A stretch of 64,000 nt of DNA from Craterostigma plantagineum (Eukaryota > Streptophyta > Magnoliopsida > Lamiales > Linderniaceae): contig JAPQWV010000002.1 in the NCBI GenBank assembly GCA_027422505.1, forward strand, positions 26,018,501-26,082,500, written 5' to 3'. The notes beneath the pieces were generated by a model. It worked only from the letters and a program-made list of their open reading frames with translations, was not told the DNA's origin and searched no databases. The translations under genes and the position numbers were made by a program. Below, in pieces: positions 11,113 through 20,521 of the stretch (its first letter is position 1; each line of letters starts with the position of its first letter).

Positions 11113-12910
11113 TGTAGACCTTTTTTGTCCAAATGATTATGAGAGTTTTGATTATTCCAAGTAATTATATAAATTGGGGGGTACAAATTAGAAAACTCGA
11201 TATGCATGTTGTGTGATGTTTAAGTATGTGAAAATGTTCGATTAAGCGCTTAAATGTGATTAAACTGTTAAGAAAATCGAATATGTATGATCTTGTGCTT
11301 AACTGGAATATTTATGTGATCACCTTGTTATGAACGTTTTCGTATGAATGGAATCTCATTGCGTGCTATATATGAAAAATATATTATGCTGAGTGATATG
11401 TGAACTGTCTGCGAGAATAAGTTATTCTAGGAAAGAATATCATTTGATCACCCCCGATATGAATGTATGCTATATATGGAAAAGATATTTGATTGAGCTG
11501 AAACGTGATTGAGTTATTTTAGGAAGGAATATCGATGTGATCACCCGGATATGAATGAATATGCTGTATATATGGAAAAGATATTCTGATTAAGTGCTTA
11601 CATGTGATTGATCTATTTTAGGAAAGAATATCAATATATATCCGTTGAGTGCGATATTATTTGACTCTTAAATCAGTGAATCATGATCTATCTTTCCTTA
11701 TGCGACTTAGGATTTATATTTTGGAAAGTGATTAATTGATTGGGCTCATATGTGGTAAGATGATGATTGAGTCTATTTATGGAATGTGCTGAAATCGGAT
11801 AAGATCACCTTACATGGAAAGTATGCTTTGCATTATACTCAGTAAATCAAATCTTTCTCTGTGTGAATTGGCTATCATATTTGGGAAAGAAATCAGTTGA
11901 TTGAGCTTACTATTGATAATATGTTGAGTGGAATTATATATGGAATATGCTGACTAACGGATGAGATTACAGTGGAATGAATTAATCTGTGGTATTTATT
12001 GTAAATTATCATGTTTGACCGTTGAGCTTAATTGGTTTATTCTTGGCATAATTCTTTGAGTTAATGCACATGATTATTGAGCTTTCTCTTGCATATTCTG
12101 TGCTTAACTTTCCTTGTGAAGTGAAGAAGCTATTCGTGGTCTATATAGAAGAAACACTTCACGTTGATGGGTACACAATGAACAGACAAGCAATCCCTTA
12201 GAGTTTTTGAGCTGAAATTGCGATTCATTCGTAGTTTGTGTTGAGCTTACACTTGCGAAATCTGTACCCTTTGAGCGATCTTTAGTAACATCCTACCCTA
12301 AACCCTTGTCTTCGGACGTGTTGTGTCTGCGGACACGTTGAACGCACAAAGAAGCACGGTTGGAGTCTTTAGCACGCGGAGGGACGAATTTGGTGGATTC
12401 GGTGGCCCTTCGGTAGCAAGCTGCATCCAGTCGGGGAATTGGTTTTCTGGGTTAACGACGTGGATCGAAACTTGGCGTGCGACAGCCTAGGTGGAGGTCT
12501 AGTTTCCAAAGTGCTTCGGTTGTGTAAGGGTCAATCATTTTGTAACCTAACCGGTAATACCTAGTGATTGATTGGAACTCTTGGGGAGATCACGCCCCAA
12601 GGACAGGATTAAACCCCAGTTGCGGATATAACCTGTATAAAAATCGCGTTTCACTTTACTTTCTGCTATTTACTTTTCTGTGAGGCAAACCCGGGACGCG
12701 TGCAAATAGCTAGGTGATATCGTTGAAACTACTTCTGAAAATAACGTGATATTTTTGAAACAGGGTTAGGGAGATAACTTTGATACTCGTACTGCTTTCT
12801 GGGAAATAACATACTCTGCAAATATCTTCTTGAAGAAAAATATTTTTCAAAGAAGAACAGGCCAAAATTTTTATAGCCTAATTCACCCTCCTTCTTAGGC
12901 ATATTTTACA
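11113..12910 (+). repeat. 3' LTR of the plus-strand copia element
   Basis: It starts TGTAGACC and ends TTTTACA, 1798 bp, and is related to 1314-2790 in inverted orientation. Subrepeats with TATATATGGAAAAGATAT-like units run from about 11340 to 11970. No primer-binding site follows it, and a polypurine tract precedes it. To its right, 12911 onward is the leader of a duplicated PHO2-like gene, so this element inserted into or next to that gene's upstream region. Confidence 0.88.
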
Positions 12911-13244
12911 CTTTCGAAAGAATTTGAGAAACTTTTGAGTCAGTTAGTTGATGAAACTCGTTTAAAGCATGTGCATGATTTTGGGGTCAAAATCCTCCCT
13001 TGTTTTCTGAAATTATGATACTCTTATGCACCAGTCTGGGATTGAAAAGTTTACACTTGTATATGGATGCACTTAACTGCTCTTTACTAGTTGTTCATTC
13101 ACTTGCAGGGCTTTTGTTACGATTACGATGCATTACGTACAAAACGATTCATAATCAAGCTTCTTATTTTCGGAAACTTCAACTTCATTAGCATTGGCAA
13201 ACGATCCTTGGCCTTCACCTTCTTATGTGTACCAAAAAATACTC

Positions 13245-13265
13245 TCAGGCAAATCCCCTTTGCCA
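13245..13265 (+). promoter_or_regulatory. miR399-like target site A', truncated PHO2 copy (divergent)
   Basis: Contains GGCAAATCCCCTTTGCCA, against the miR399 target core GGGCAAATCTCCTTTGGCA recalled from PHO2. It has several mismatches, including one at the miRNA 5' end, so it is the weakest of the four. Confidence 0.55.
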
Positions 13266-13344
13266 AAGTTTTAGCTTTTCTTTATCTTCTTGAAAAATTT
13301 CTAGTCATCGTTCCTTGCTATAGGTGGATCTTTGTGGTCCATTC

Positions 13345-13365
13345 TTGGGCAAACCTCCTTTGGCA
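13345..13365 (+). promoter_or_regulatory. miR399-like target site B', truncated PHO2 copy
   Basis: TTGGGCAAACCTCCTTTGGC-A matches the expected complement of miR399 with very few mismatches. Its last four bases are the start of the GGCAT target duplication of the copia element inserted at 13367. Confidence 0.8.
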
Positions 13366-13366
13366 T

Positions 13367-13643
13367 TGTTAGACTTTGATATTTTTCTAGTCTATATTTT
13401 GTCTGCAGTATTTGTATTTTACTCTTTTGTGTAGCATCAGTACAAATAGTCAAGGTTTGGTAGAGAGCACGTAAGGGTGTTCCTAAATTTGTGGACTTCT
13501 TTTTGAAAACTATAACCAAAGTTGTTGTAGTTTGAACTGTACATGTATTACTCCTTTTGCTGTAATTAGTGAAAATACATGTCTGCTCTAGAAATTCTAC
13601 TCTGAAAATTTCCTTTGCATTTTTCTCTGTAAAAACTCTATCA
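13367..13643 (+). repeat. 5' LTR of the intact copia element
   Basis: 277 bp, beginning TGTTAGACTTTGATA and ending AACTCTATCA, directly followed by the primer-binding site. Confidence 0.95.
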
Positions 13644-13655
13644 TGGTATCAGAGC
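13644..13655 (+). other. Primer-binding site of the intact copia element
   Basis: TGGTATCAGAGC, complementary to initiator tRNA-Met, starts immediately after the LTR with no spacer. Confidence 0.95.
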
Positions 13656-13755
13656 CCTATTGATCTTGAGGGACTGTGAGTTTAGAGAAATAACCAGCAA
13701 AGCAACTTTCACAAAAAAGAAAAGAAAAAAAAATCAACCATCTGAAGTATCATTC

Positions 13756-16700
13756 ATGGCTTCGAAGAGTTTTTCAACTCCAACTCCTACACCATTTGAT
13801 GGCCAAAACTACCCTGTTTGGGCAGTAAAAATGAAAGCCTACCTTAGAGCTTTTGACTTGTGGGATGTTGTGGAAACCGGCATAGAGCCGCCGCCACTTA
13901 GAGCAAATCCCACTATAGCTCAAATTCACCAACATAGCGAGGAGAGTGCCAAAAAATACAAAGCGTTGGCTGCCATTCATTCTTCTGTGACAGAAACAAT
14001 ATTCACAAGGATCATGAACTGTGATACAACCAAGCAAGCTTGGGATCAACTCAAGGAGGAATTTCAAGGAAGCGACAGAACAAGACAAATTCAAGTTCTC
14101 AACTTGTGGAGAGAGTTTGAAATTCTCAGGATGAATGATACTGAGACTGTCAAAGATTACACAGACAGGCTCATGAAAGTGGTAAATCAGATTCGGTTGC
14201 TTGGGGAAGAACTAACAGACAAGAGGATTGTAAGCAAGGTGCTTGTTAGTGTGCCTGAGAAGTTCGAGTCCAAGATTTCTTCGCTGGAAGATTCAAGGGA
14301 CCTGTCAACCATATCCCTTACAGAGTTAGTGAATGCCTTACAAGCTCTTGAGCAAAGAAGAGCTATCAGGCAAGAGGAGAACTCAGAGGGAGCTTTTCAT
14401 GCAAAACTCAAACAAGCACAAGCTAGCATCAGTGGAGGAAAAAGGCAAGCTGGTGAAAAGAAAGGCAAAGAAAAGAAGGAGAATTATGGGCATAAGGCTG
14501 GTGGAAGAAAAGGGAAGTATCCACCTTGTCCTAATTGCAAGAAGACAAGTCACTCTCAAAATTTTTGTTGGTACAGACCAGATGTGAGGTGCAGAGCTTG
14601 CAACGAGCTTGGGCATGTTGAAAAGGTATGCAAGAACAAAAGCAGTGACCAAATTCAACGAGCTCAAGTGGTGGAACATGAAAATGAACCCGTAGAGAAG
14701 CTGTTTGCTATTACTAATTTCGCAGTTAACAATAGCAAGGAAGCTTGGCTTGTTGATAGTGGCTGCACCAGTCACATGACGAACAATGCTGAGAATTTCA
14801 GAAATCTTGACAGGTCATATGTTTCCAAAGTGCGAGTTGGAAATGGTGCTTGGCTGGAAGTGCAAGGAAAAGGTGTTGTTTCTATAAACACAAATTCGGG
14901 TACTAAATTTGTTGATGATGTTCTGTATGTTCCTGAAATCACTCAAAGTTTGCTTAGTGTGGGGCAAATGCTTGACAAACAATATGCTCTACACTTCAAG
15001 CAAAAAACTTGCACCATTGTTGATCCATGTGGAACTCATTTGATGACCGTCAACATGAAGGATAGGTTGTTTCCACTAAATTGGAAACATTCTGAAATGC
15101 ATGCTTACCCCAGCTTGGTTGATGAATCGGTTTTATGGCACAAGAGGCTTGGTCATTTTAGTTTCTCTACTTTGAAACACATGCATGAAAAAGGACTTGT
15201 AAATGATCTTCCGGCTATACATGAAGAAATTAGCTTGTGTGGTGATTGTCAATTCGGAAAGCAAACTCGTCTGCCCTTTGGTACAAGCACTTGGAAAGCT
15301 TCTGAGAAACTTCAACTGATACACTCTGATGTTTGTGGTCCAATGAGCATATCATCTTTAAATGGAAGTAGATACTTTCTTCTATTTATTGATGATTTTT
15401 CAAGGTTTTGCTGGGTGTATTTTCTGAAGCAAAAATCTGAAGTTCTAGGAGAATTCAAGAAGTTCAAAGCCATGGTTGAGAAGCAAGCTGGCTGTTCTAT
15501 TAAAATTTTGAGAACCGACAATGGCGCCGAATATGTTTCAAAGGACTTCAAAGCATTCTGTGATCAAGAAGGGATAAGGCATCAACTGACTGTTCCTTAC
15601 ACTCCTCAACAAAATGGAGTGAGTGAAAGAAAAAATAGATCAGTTATGGAGATGGCTAGGTGTTTAATGTTCGAAAAAACTATTCCAAAGAACTTCTGGG
15701 CTGAAGCGGTGAACACTTCAGTTTATTTGCTGAATATGCTGCCTACAAAAGCCTTAAATGAGAAAACTGCCCATGAAATATGGTTTGGGCATAAACCTTC
15801 AGTGGAGCATCTCAGGGTGTTTGGTTGCATATGTTACTCTCATGTACCTGATGCAAAGAGAGACAAACTTGATAAGAAGGCAGAAATTGGTGTTTTCTTG
15901 GGGTATAGCACTACAAGTAAGGGCTATAGAATTTTCAGTTTGAAGACTGAAAAAATCATTATTAGCAAGAATGTCAGGTTTGATGAATTTGCTACATGGG
16001 ATTGGAACAAAGAGCAGATTGTGCGGGCTGAACAAACTGCAGAAACCTTGTTCCAAGAACAAGATACAGTCGACGAAGATGATGAGAGTGATGCCGAATT
16101 TCCCGTTAGGGGGACAAGGTCATTGGAAAATATTTATGAAAGATGCAGGTTTGCCACGTTAGAACCAGCCACCTACAATTCAGCTGCAAAAGAAACAGCA
16201 TGGATGACAGCTATGAATGAAGAAATCAATGCCATCGAGAAGAGTGAAACGTGGAGCTTGGTTGATCGGCCGAATGATCACAAAGTTATTGGCGTTAAGT
16301 GGGTTTACGGGACCAAATTAAATCCAGATGGTTCTGTCAACAAACTTAAAGCGAGGCTAGTGGTAAAGGGATATTCTCAAGAAGCAGGTGTGGATTATAC
16401 CGATACCTTTGCTCCAGTTGCAAGGCATGATACTATACGACTCCTTGTAGCACTTGCAGCGAAGTTGGGGTGGAGGGTCTTTCATTTGGATGTCAAGTCA
16501 GCATTTTTAAATGCTTTGCTTAAAGAAGATGTTTTCATTGAGCAACCTGAAGGATTTAAAGTTCTAGGCAACGAAGAGAAGGTGTACAAGCTTCACAAAG
16601 CACTCTATGGCCTCAAACAAGCGCCAAGAGCATGGTATAGCCGAATTGATACTTATCTGCTACAGCAGGGGTTTGTGAGAAGTGAAAGTGAAGCAACACT

Positions 16701-17709
16701 ATATGTTTTGAAGTCTGAAAAAGAAGCATCTCTCATTGTATCACTTTATGTGGATGACCTTCTAGTCACAGGAGGAGATCTGAATTCTGTCGAGCACTTC
16801 AAGTCGGAGATGAAGAATGAATTTGAAATGTCTGATTTGGGGGAGATGAGCTCCTTCCTGGGCATGGAAATCAGCCAAGGTGCAAATGGCATTTTCATCT
16901 CACAAAAGAAGTATGCTTGGGAGGTTCTGAAAAGATTTAATTTAGAGAAAGCAAAACCAGTAGCTACGCCACTAGTTGCAAATGAGAAGCTCTCAAAATT
17001 TGATGAAGAAAGCAAGGCAGATGCATTTGTTTACAGAAGTATTGTTGGTTGTTTGTTGTATTTATCTGCAACAAGGCCTGATTTAATGTATCCTGCTAGT
17101 TTGTTGTCCAGGTTTATGCAATCACCAAGCAAAAGTCATCTTGGAGTTGCCAAGAGAGTACTCAGGTATGTAAGAGGCACATTCGATTTTGGACTGCGCT
17201 TCTTAAAAGCTGAAAGTGGAAATCTGCAAGGTTTTGCGGATAGTGACTGGGCAGGAAGTATTGATGATTCAAAAAGTACTTCGGGTTATGTGTTTTCATT
17301 TGGAAGTGGTGTTTTCTCATGGAATTCTAGAAAACAGGAAGTAGTTCCGCAATCGTCGGCTGAAGCCGAATATATTTCAGCAGCAGGGGCAGCAAATCAA
17401 GCCATTTGGCTTAGGAAGGTGCTGACAGATTTGGGACAGAAAGATGCGGAAGCAACTACAATTTGGATCGACAACAAATCAGCCATTGCAATAGCAAAAA
17501 ATCCTGTCCAACATGGCAGAACTAAACATATCAATGTTAAGTTCCATGCCATAAGAGAGGCTGAAAAATCTGGTGAAGTCAAGCTTATTCATTGTGGCAC
17601 AGATGAACAAGCTGCTGATATTATGACTAAGGCTCTTCCTAGAGCTAAATTTGAGCTCTTTAGGAAGAAGCTTGGGCTCTCAAAGAAAAATATCAAGGAG
17701 GAGTGTTAG
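13756..17709 (+). CDS. Ty1/copia Gag-Pol polyprotein
   Basis: About 1317 residues from ATG 13756 (MASKSFSTPTPTPFDGQNYP). The frame is open upstream to 13660 but without an ATG, so the internal Met is the likely start. Domains in order: copia gag, a zinc-knuckle region (CPNCKKTSHSQNFC then CRACNELGHVEKVC), aspartic protease (WLVDSGCTSHM), integrase with HHCC (WHKRLGHFS...CGDCQFGK) and DDE core (IHSDVCGPM, RTDNGAEY, TPQQNGVSERKNR), reverse transcriptase (LDVKSAFLNA, YVDDLLVTGG) and RNase H (FADSDWAG, SSAEAEYIS, IDNKSAIAIAKNP, KHINVKFH). No frameshifts or stops interrupt it. The stop codon lies inside the 3' LTR, 4 nt past its first base. The element may be competent or only recently silenced. 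Confidence 0.95.
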   Translation: MASKSFSTPTPTPFDGQNYPVWAVKMKAYLRAFDLWDVVETGIEPPPLRANPTIAQIHQHSEESAKKYKALAAIHSSVTETIFTRIMNCDTTKQAWDQLKEEFQGSDRTRQIQVLNLWREFEILRMNDTETVKDYTDRLMKVVNQIRLLGEELTDKRIVSKVLVSVPEKFESKISSLEDSRDLSTISLTELVNALQALEQRRAIRQEENSEGAFHAKLKQAQASISGGKRQAGEKKGKEKKENYGHKAGGRKGKYPPCPNCKKTSHSQNFCWYRPDVRCRACNELGHVEKVCKNKSSDQIQRAQVVEHENEPVEKLFAITNFAVNNSKEAWLVDSGCTSHMTNNAENFRNLDRSYVSKVRVGNGAWLEVQGKGVVSINTNSGTKFVDDVLYVPEITQSLLSVGQMLDKQYALHFKQKTCTIVDPCGTHLMTVNMKDRLFPLNWKHSEMHAYPSLVDESVLWHKRLGHFSFSTLKHMHEKGLVNDLPAIHEEISLCGDCQFGKQTRLPFGTSTWKASEKLQLIHSDVCGPMSISSLNGSRYFLLFIDDFSRFCWVYFLKQKSEVLGEFKKFKAMVEKQAGCSIKILRTDNGAEYVSKDFKAFCDQEGIRHQLTVPYTPQQNGVSERKNRSVMEMARCLMFEKTIPKNFWAEAVNTSVYLLNMLPTKALNEKTAHEIWFGHKPSVEHLRVFGCICYSHVPDAKRDKLDKKAEIGVFLGYSTTSKGYRIFSLKTEKIIISKNVRFDEFATWDWNKEQIVRAEQTAETLFQEQDTVDEDDESDAEFPVRGTRSLENIYERCRFATLEPATYNSAAKETAWMTAMNEEINAIEKSETWSLVDRPNDHKVIGVKWVYGTKLNPDGSVNKLKARLVVKGYSQEAGVDYTDTFAPVARHDTIRLLVALAAKLGWRVFHLDVKSAFLNALLKEDVFIEQPEGFKVLGNEEKVYKLHKALYGLKQAPRAWYSRIDTYLLQQGFVRSESEATLYVLKSEKEASLIVSLYVDDLLVTGGDLNSVEHFKSEMKNEFEMSDLGEMSSFLGMEISQGANGIFISQKKYAWEVLKRFNLEKAKPVATPLVANEKLSKFDEESKADAFVYRSIVGCLLYLSATRPDLMYPASLLSRFMQSPSKSHLGVAKRVLRYVRGTFDFGLRFLKAESGNLQGFADSDWAGSIDDSKSTSGYVFSFGSGVFSWNSRKQEVVPQSSAEAEYISAAGAANQAIWLRKVLTDLGQKDAEATTIWIDNKSAIAIAKNPVQHGRTKHINVKFHAIREAEKSGEVKLIHCGTDEQAADIMTKALPRAKFELFRKKLGLSKKNIKEEC
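17695..17703 (+). other. Polypurine tract of the intact copia element
   Basis: AAGGAGGAG directly precedes the TG of the 3' LTR and also encodes the last residues of the polyprotein. Confidence 0.8.
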
Positions 17710-17982
17710 ACTTTGATATTTTTCTAGTCTATATTTTGTCTGCACTATTTGTATTTTACTCTTTTGTGTAGCATCAGTACAAATAGTCAAGGTTTGGTAG
17801 AGATCACGTAAGGTTGTTCCTAAATTTGTGGACTTCTTTTTGAAAACTATAACCAAAGTTGTTGTAGTTTGAACTGTACATGTATTACTCCTTTTGCTGT
17901 AATTAGTGAAAATACATGTCTCTGCTCTAGAAATTCTACTCCGAAAATTTCCTTTGCATTTTTCTCTGTAAAAACTCTATCA
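17704..17982 (+). repeat. 3' LTR of the intact copia element
   Basis: 279 bp. It ends AACTCTATCA, followed by the second GGCAT. It points towards the remaining miR399-like sites and the truncated PHO2 ORF, so transcription starting here would read into them. Confidence 0.95.
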
Positions 17983-17995
17983 GGCATTCCCTTCA

Positions 17996-18016
17996 GTGGG
18001 CAAATCTTCTTTGGCA
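17996..18016 (+). promoter_or_regulatory. miR399-like target site C', truncated PHO2 copy
   Basis: GGGCAAATCTTCTTTGGCA, one mismatch in the core relative to the canonical complement. It lies 13 nt downstream of the copia 3' LTR. Confidence 0.8.
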
Positions 18017-18048
18017 TCTCTGAGTCGAAAGACTCGCTCTATCGCCCC

Positions 18049-18069
18049 ACAGGCAAACCTCCTTTGGCA
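18049..18069 (+). promoter_or_regulatory. miR399-like target site D', truncated PHO2 copy
   Basis: CAGGCAAACCTCCTTTGGCA, close to the canonical complement. It lies 74 nt upstream of the truncated ORF's ATG. Confidence 0.8.
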
Positions 18070-19136
18070 TATCATCTCCACTCTTTGTTGGAGATTCTCC
18101 TTTTTTTTGTTGTTTCGCAATAAAAGAGGCGCGCACAATCTCGATGGATACACTATTCAGCGATGTCGAAAGGGTTACCGAAAGCAGCAGTTCTGAGGAT
18201 TTCGAGGATATCGAGTCTCTATACAGCGGTCAAGCACTAAACCTCTTCTCAGGGCTCGAGGAAACCATCACGAAAATCGACGATCTCCTCACTTTTGAGA
18301 GAGTGTTCATGCATGGGGACATGGTGTCCCACGCCTCAGATCCATTAGGACCAATGGGAAAGGTAATCGGCGTTTCCTTAACTGTCGACTTAGAAGACAT
18401 ATATGGGCACAAGATACAAAACTTCGACTCCAAAGACCTCCACAAACTACGCTCTGTCTCACTTGGAGATTATGTAATAAGTGGGGCTTATCTTGGGAAG
18501 GTCGAAAAGATTATCGATCGTTTGACCATATTGTTCGACGACGGTACAATGGGGCAGATTTCTCTCGATGGCCCAGAAAAAATTACGTCTTTATCCCCAG
18601 ACGTAGTCGAGGATCCAAATTGTCCTTACTATCCCGGGCAGAGAATTTACGTTGAGTACCCTTCTTACAGTTCGTCAAGTAGTTGGCTGTGTGGTAGCAG
18701 CGATGAGAAAGCAAAGACTTAGGAACTATCTGCAATGTAGAAGCTGCTGTAATATACGTCGATTGGCTATACCGTGCCATTGCTGAAGATGGCGAGCAGA
18801 GAACTGCTCCTCCTTCGAGCTTGCAAGAGCTTAAAGACTTAACTTTTTTGCCAGGCTTTTCCTCCACAAATTGGCAGCTTGGCGATTGGTGTATTCTTCG
18901 AGTCGAAAGAGATACTCGAAACGTTCGTTTTCCTGGGCTGATCGTAGGGCAGCGCATGACAGCTCAGGCTATGAGCATCGTTGATTCTGACGTTCAACAG
19001 TTTGCTGTCATCATAAAGGCAAAGGCCAAGGTTGACATGCTGTGGCAAGACAGCAGCATATCGCTTGGGTTAGATTCTTGGTTTTTGTCTCCCATGAGTG
19101 TTGTCGACGGCCGAGATTTTTGGCCCAACACCTGTG

Positions 19137-19748
19137 CTCGGAAGGCTCCCTCTGCATGTCGACGAGCGCCTTTACGTCGTCGGGCACCGAGGCGCCGAAC
19201 GGGCTCAGCTCTATATAGAGTTCGACGGGAATCGGTAGGCCCCGCGTGAAAGGCGAGAGCGGCCATAGGCAGGGCGGAGACGAGATTGAAGACGTAGAAT
19301 TCGGCGTTTTCGAAGGAAACGACGTCTTGGACGACGAAGGACATCATGTGGTCGTGGATCACGAGGACCCTTTTGAAATTATGAGACATATTTTGTAGGA
19401 GGTCGGCGAATGGCTTTCTCAAGCTCAGCGAGGCGATCCGCAGAGGCTTGAGCTGGGTCGGGAATTTGTCCAAGGAGTCGGGATTGGGCGGAGGGGAGTC
19501 GAACTCGTCCATGGGAAGGCCGTGGAGGAAATGGATCCTTCTTTCCGGGTATTGCGGGTCGCGGGATCGCGGATGTGGATCGAAGAGCTGACGAAGTGGA
19601 CGGATATGGTGTTTGGGTAAGAAGATGCGATGAGGTCTGAGAGGAGAAGGAGCTCATTGAGATGGCTGTGTGCTAAAAAGGGAACCATAATTGCTGCTGC
19701 TACTTGTTTGTGGTGGTTCGATGACGATACTTGCATGTTTGGGGACAT
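19137..19748 (-). pseudogene. Zeatin O-glucosyltransferase-like (UGT) 5' fragment
   Basis: The N-terminal part of a family-1 glycosyltransferase of the zeatin O-glucosyltransferase type, which transfers glucose to the O-linked side chain of cytokinins. The ATG is at 19748. VPFLAHSHLNELLLLSDLIA and SVHFVSSSIHIRD match the family N-terminus; HGLPMDEFDSPPPNPDSL continues in another frame and PVELYIELSPFGASVPDD in a third, so there are at least two frameshifts. Everything C-terminal is missing, including the UDP-sugar-binding PSPG motif: the sequence stops at the junction with the truncated PHO2 copy. It is non-functional, and the two gene fragments meet tail to tail at about 19137. Confidence 0.8.
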
Positions 19749-20521
19749 TTTTTTTTCCAACGAAGATATATAACCCAAATGGAAAATGCAATGGTGAAAA
19801 TGTTGCCACATTAGTGAGACAATCTTTATCTTGAAAAGGTTGGGAGGCTTGTCGGGAAATGGACAGCAATTAAGCAAGCGACACTCATTTTGGTCTCCTC
19901 AAGTCCGTTGACGAGTAATCAAAGAAGAAGAAAATTATATACGTATGTGTGCCAACTTTCAGATTGATAAATTGCTTGATTTTTCTGGCACGTCATCGTC
20001 GGTTTAATTTGTCGAAGTTCTAGAAACCAGAGAATAATCATACAAAGTCAAGTTCGTCGATTTCATTGCTCATTTAAGCATAAATTAACAAGCTACATTA
20101 GCTACCATCTGCATCCACCAAGACTAGAGATGTAATGAATAATTATGCAGTGTTCTACATAAATATGAAGCTGAAGCTCCATGCGGATAAAATAGCGTTT
20201 GTTTTCTTCAATGTCGTTGCGCTGTTCAATTTTAAGGTTGGCGTTCTCCGAGATTGAATATGTTTGTACATCGAAGGAGACAGACGATAAACAACTACTT
20301 GATCGATCAAATTCAAAGCAATTCTAACAACTAAAAAACAAAAAGAGACAGAAGACCGTGAAAGCATAATACTAACTTGAGGATGTCTATTTTTCTTGTG
20401 TATCAATTTTTTTAATAATTTTTTACTTTCAATTTTTTGATATCAATTTTTCATTTTTTATTCAATGAATAAAATGAAAAAGTCATATTTTTTTCTATGA
20501 AATGAAAGAAATGAAATTTCA
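19749..20521. other. Intergenic, AT-rich
   Basis: I see no gene. Upstream sequence of the glucosyltransferase fragment probably occupies the left part. 20400-20520 is strongly AT-rich with T-runs and could be plastid spacer continuous with the adjoining plastid insert, but I cannot assign it. Confidence 0.5.

Larger units (their letters stand above)
13367..17982 (+). mobile_element. Coding-intact Ty1/copia element inserted in the PHO2-like leader
   Basis: A 4.6-kb element with 277-bp and 279-bp LTRs, a primer-binding site, a polypurine tract and one uninterrupted gag-pol ORF. A perfect 5-bp duplication GGCAT flanks it (13362-13366 and 17983-17987). The paralogous leader at 42081-42085 has a single GGCAT in the same context, so the unoccupied site is preserved in the same window. 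The LTRs differ by about four substitutions and one 2-bp indel. Confidence 0.97.
12911..19136 (+). pseudogene. Truncated PHO2/UBC24-like copy, split by a copia insertion
   Basis: A partial duplicate of the gene at 42244-45307. The leader matches 41643-42085 up to 13366, is interrupted by a copia element (13367-17982), and resumes at 17983. Coding sequence starts at ATG 18144 (MDTLFSDVERVTESSSSEDF). A one-base loss near 18708 relative to the paralogue causes a stop at 18720-18722. The homologous reading continues in another frame (NWQLGDWCILRVER) to about 19136, where it breaks off and a reversed glucosyltransferase fragment begins. All UBC catalytic exons are missing, so it cannot encode the E2. 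By eye the coding part is roughly 95% identical to the paralogue. It retains four miR399-like sites, two on each side of the copia element, so it could matter as RNA. Confidence 0.88.

Noticed and set aside
13660..13755. N-terminal extension of the intact copia polyprotein
   Set aside because: It has no ATG (the frame opens with TTG); the gag motif starts right after ATG 13756.
18821..19249. A 142-residue plus-strand ORF
   Set aside because: It is the frameshifted continuation of the truncated PHO2 copy read across the junction into antisense UGT sequence.
19137..19748. A functional cytokinin glucosyltransferase gene
   Set aside because: At least two frameshifts and loss of the C-terminal half including the PSPG motif.
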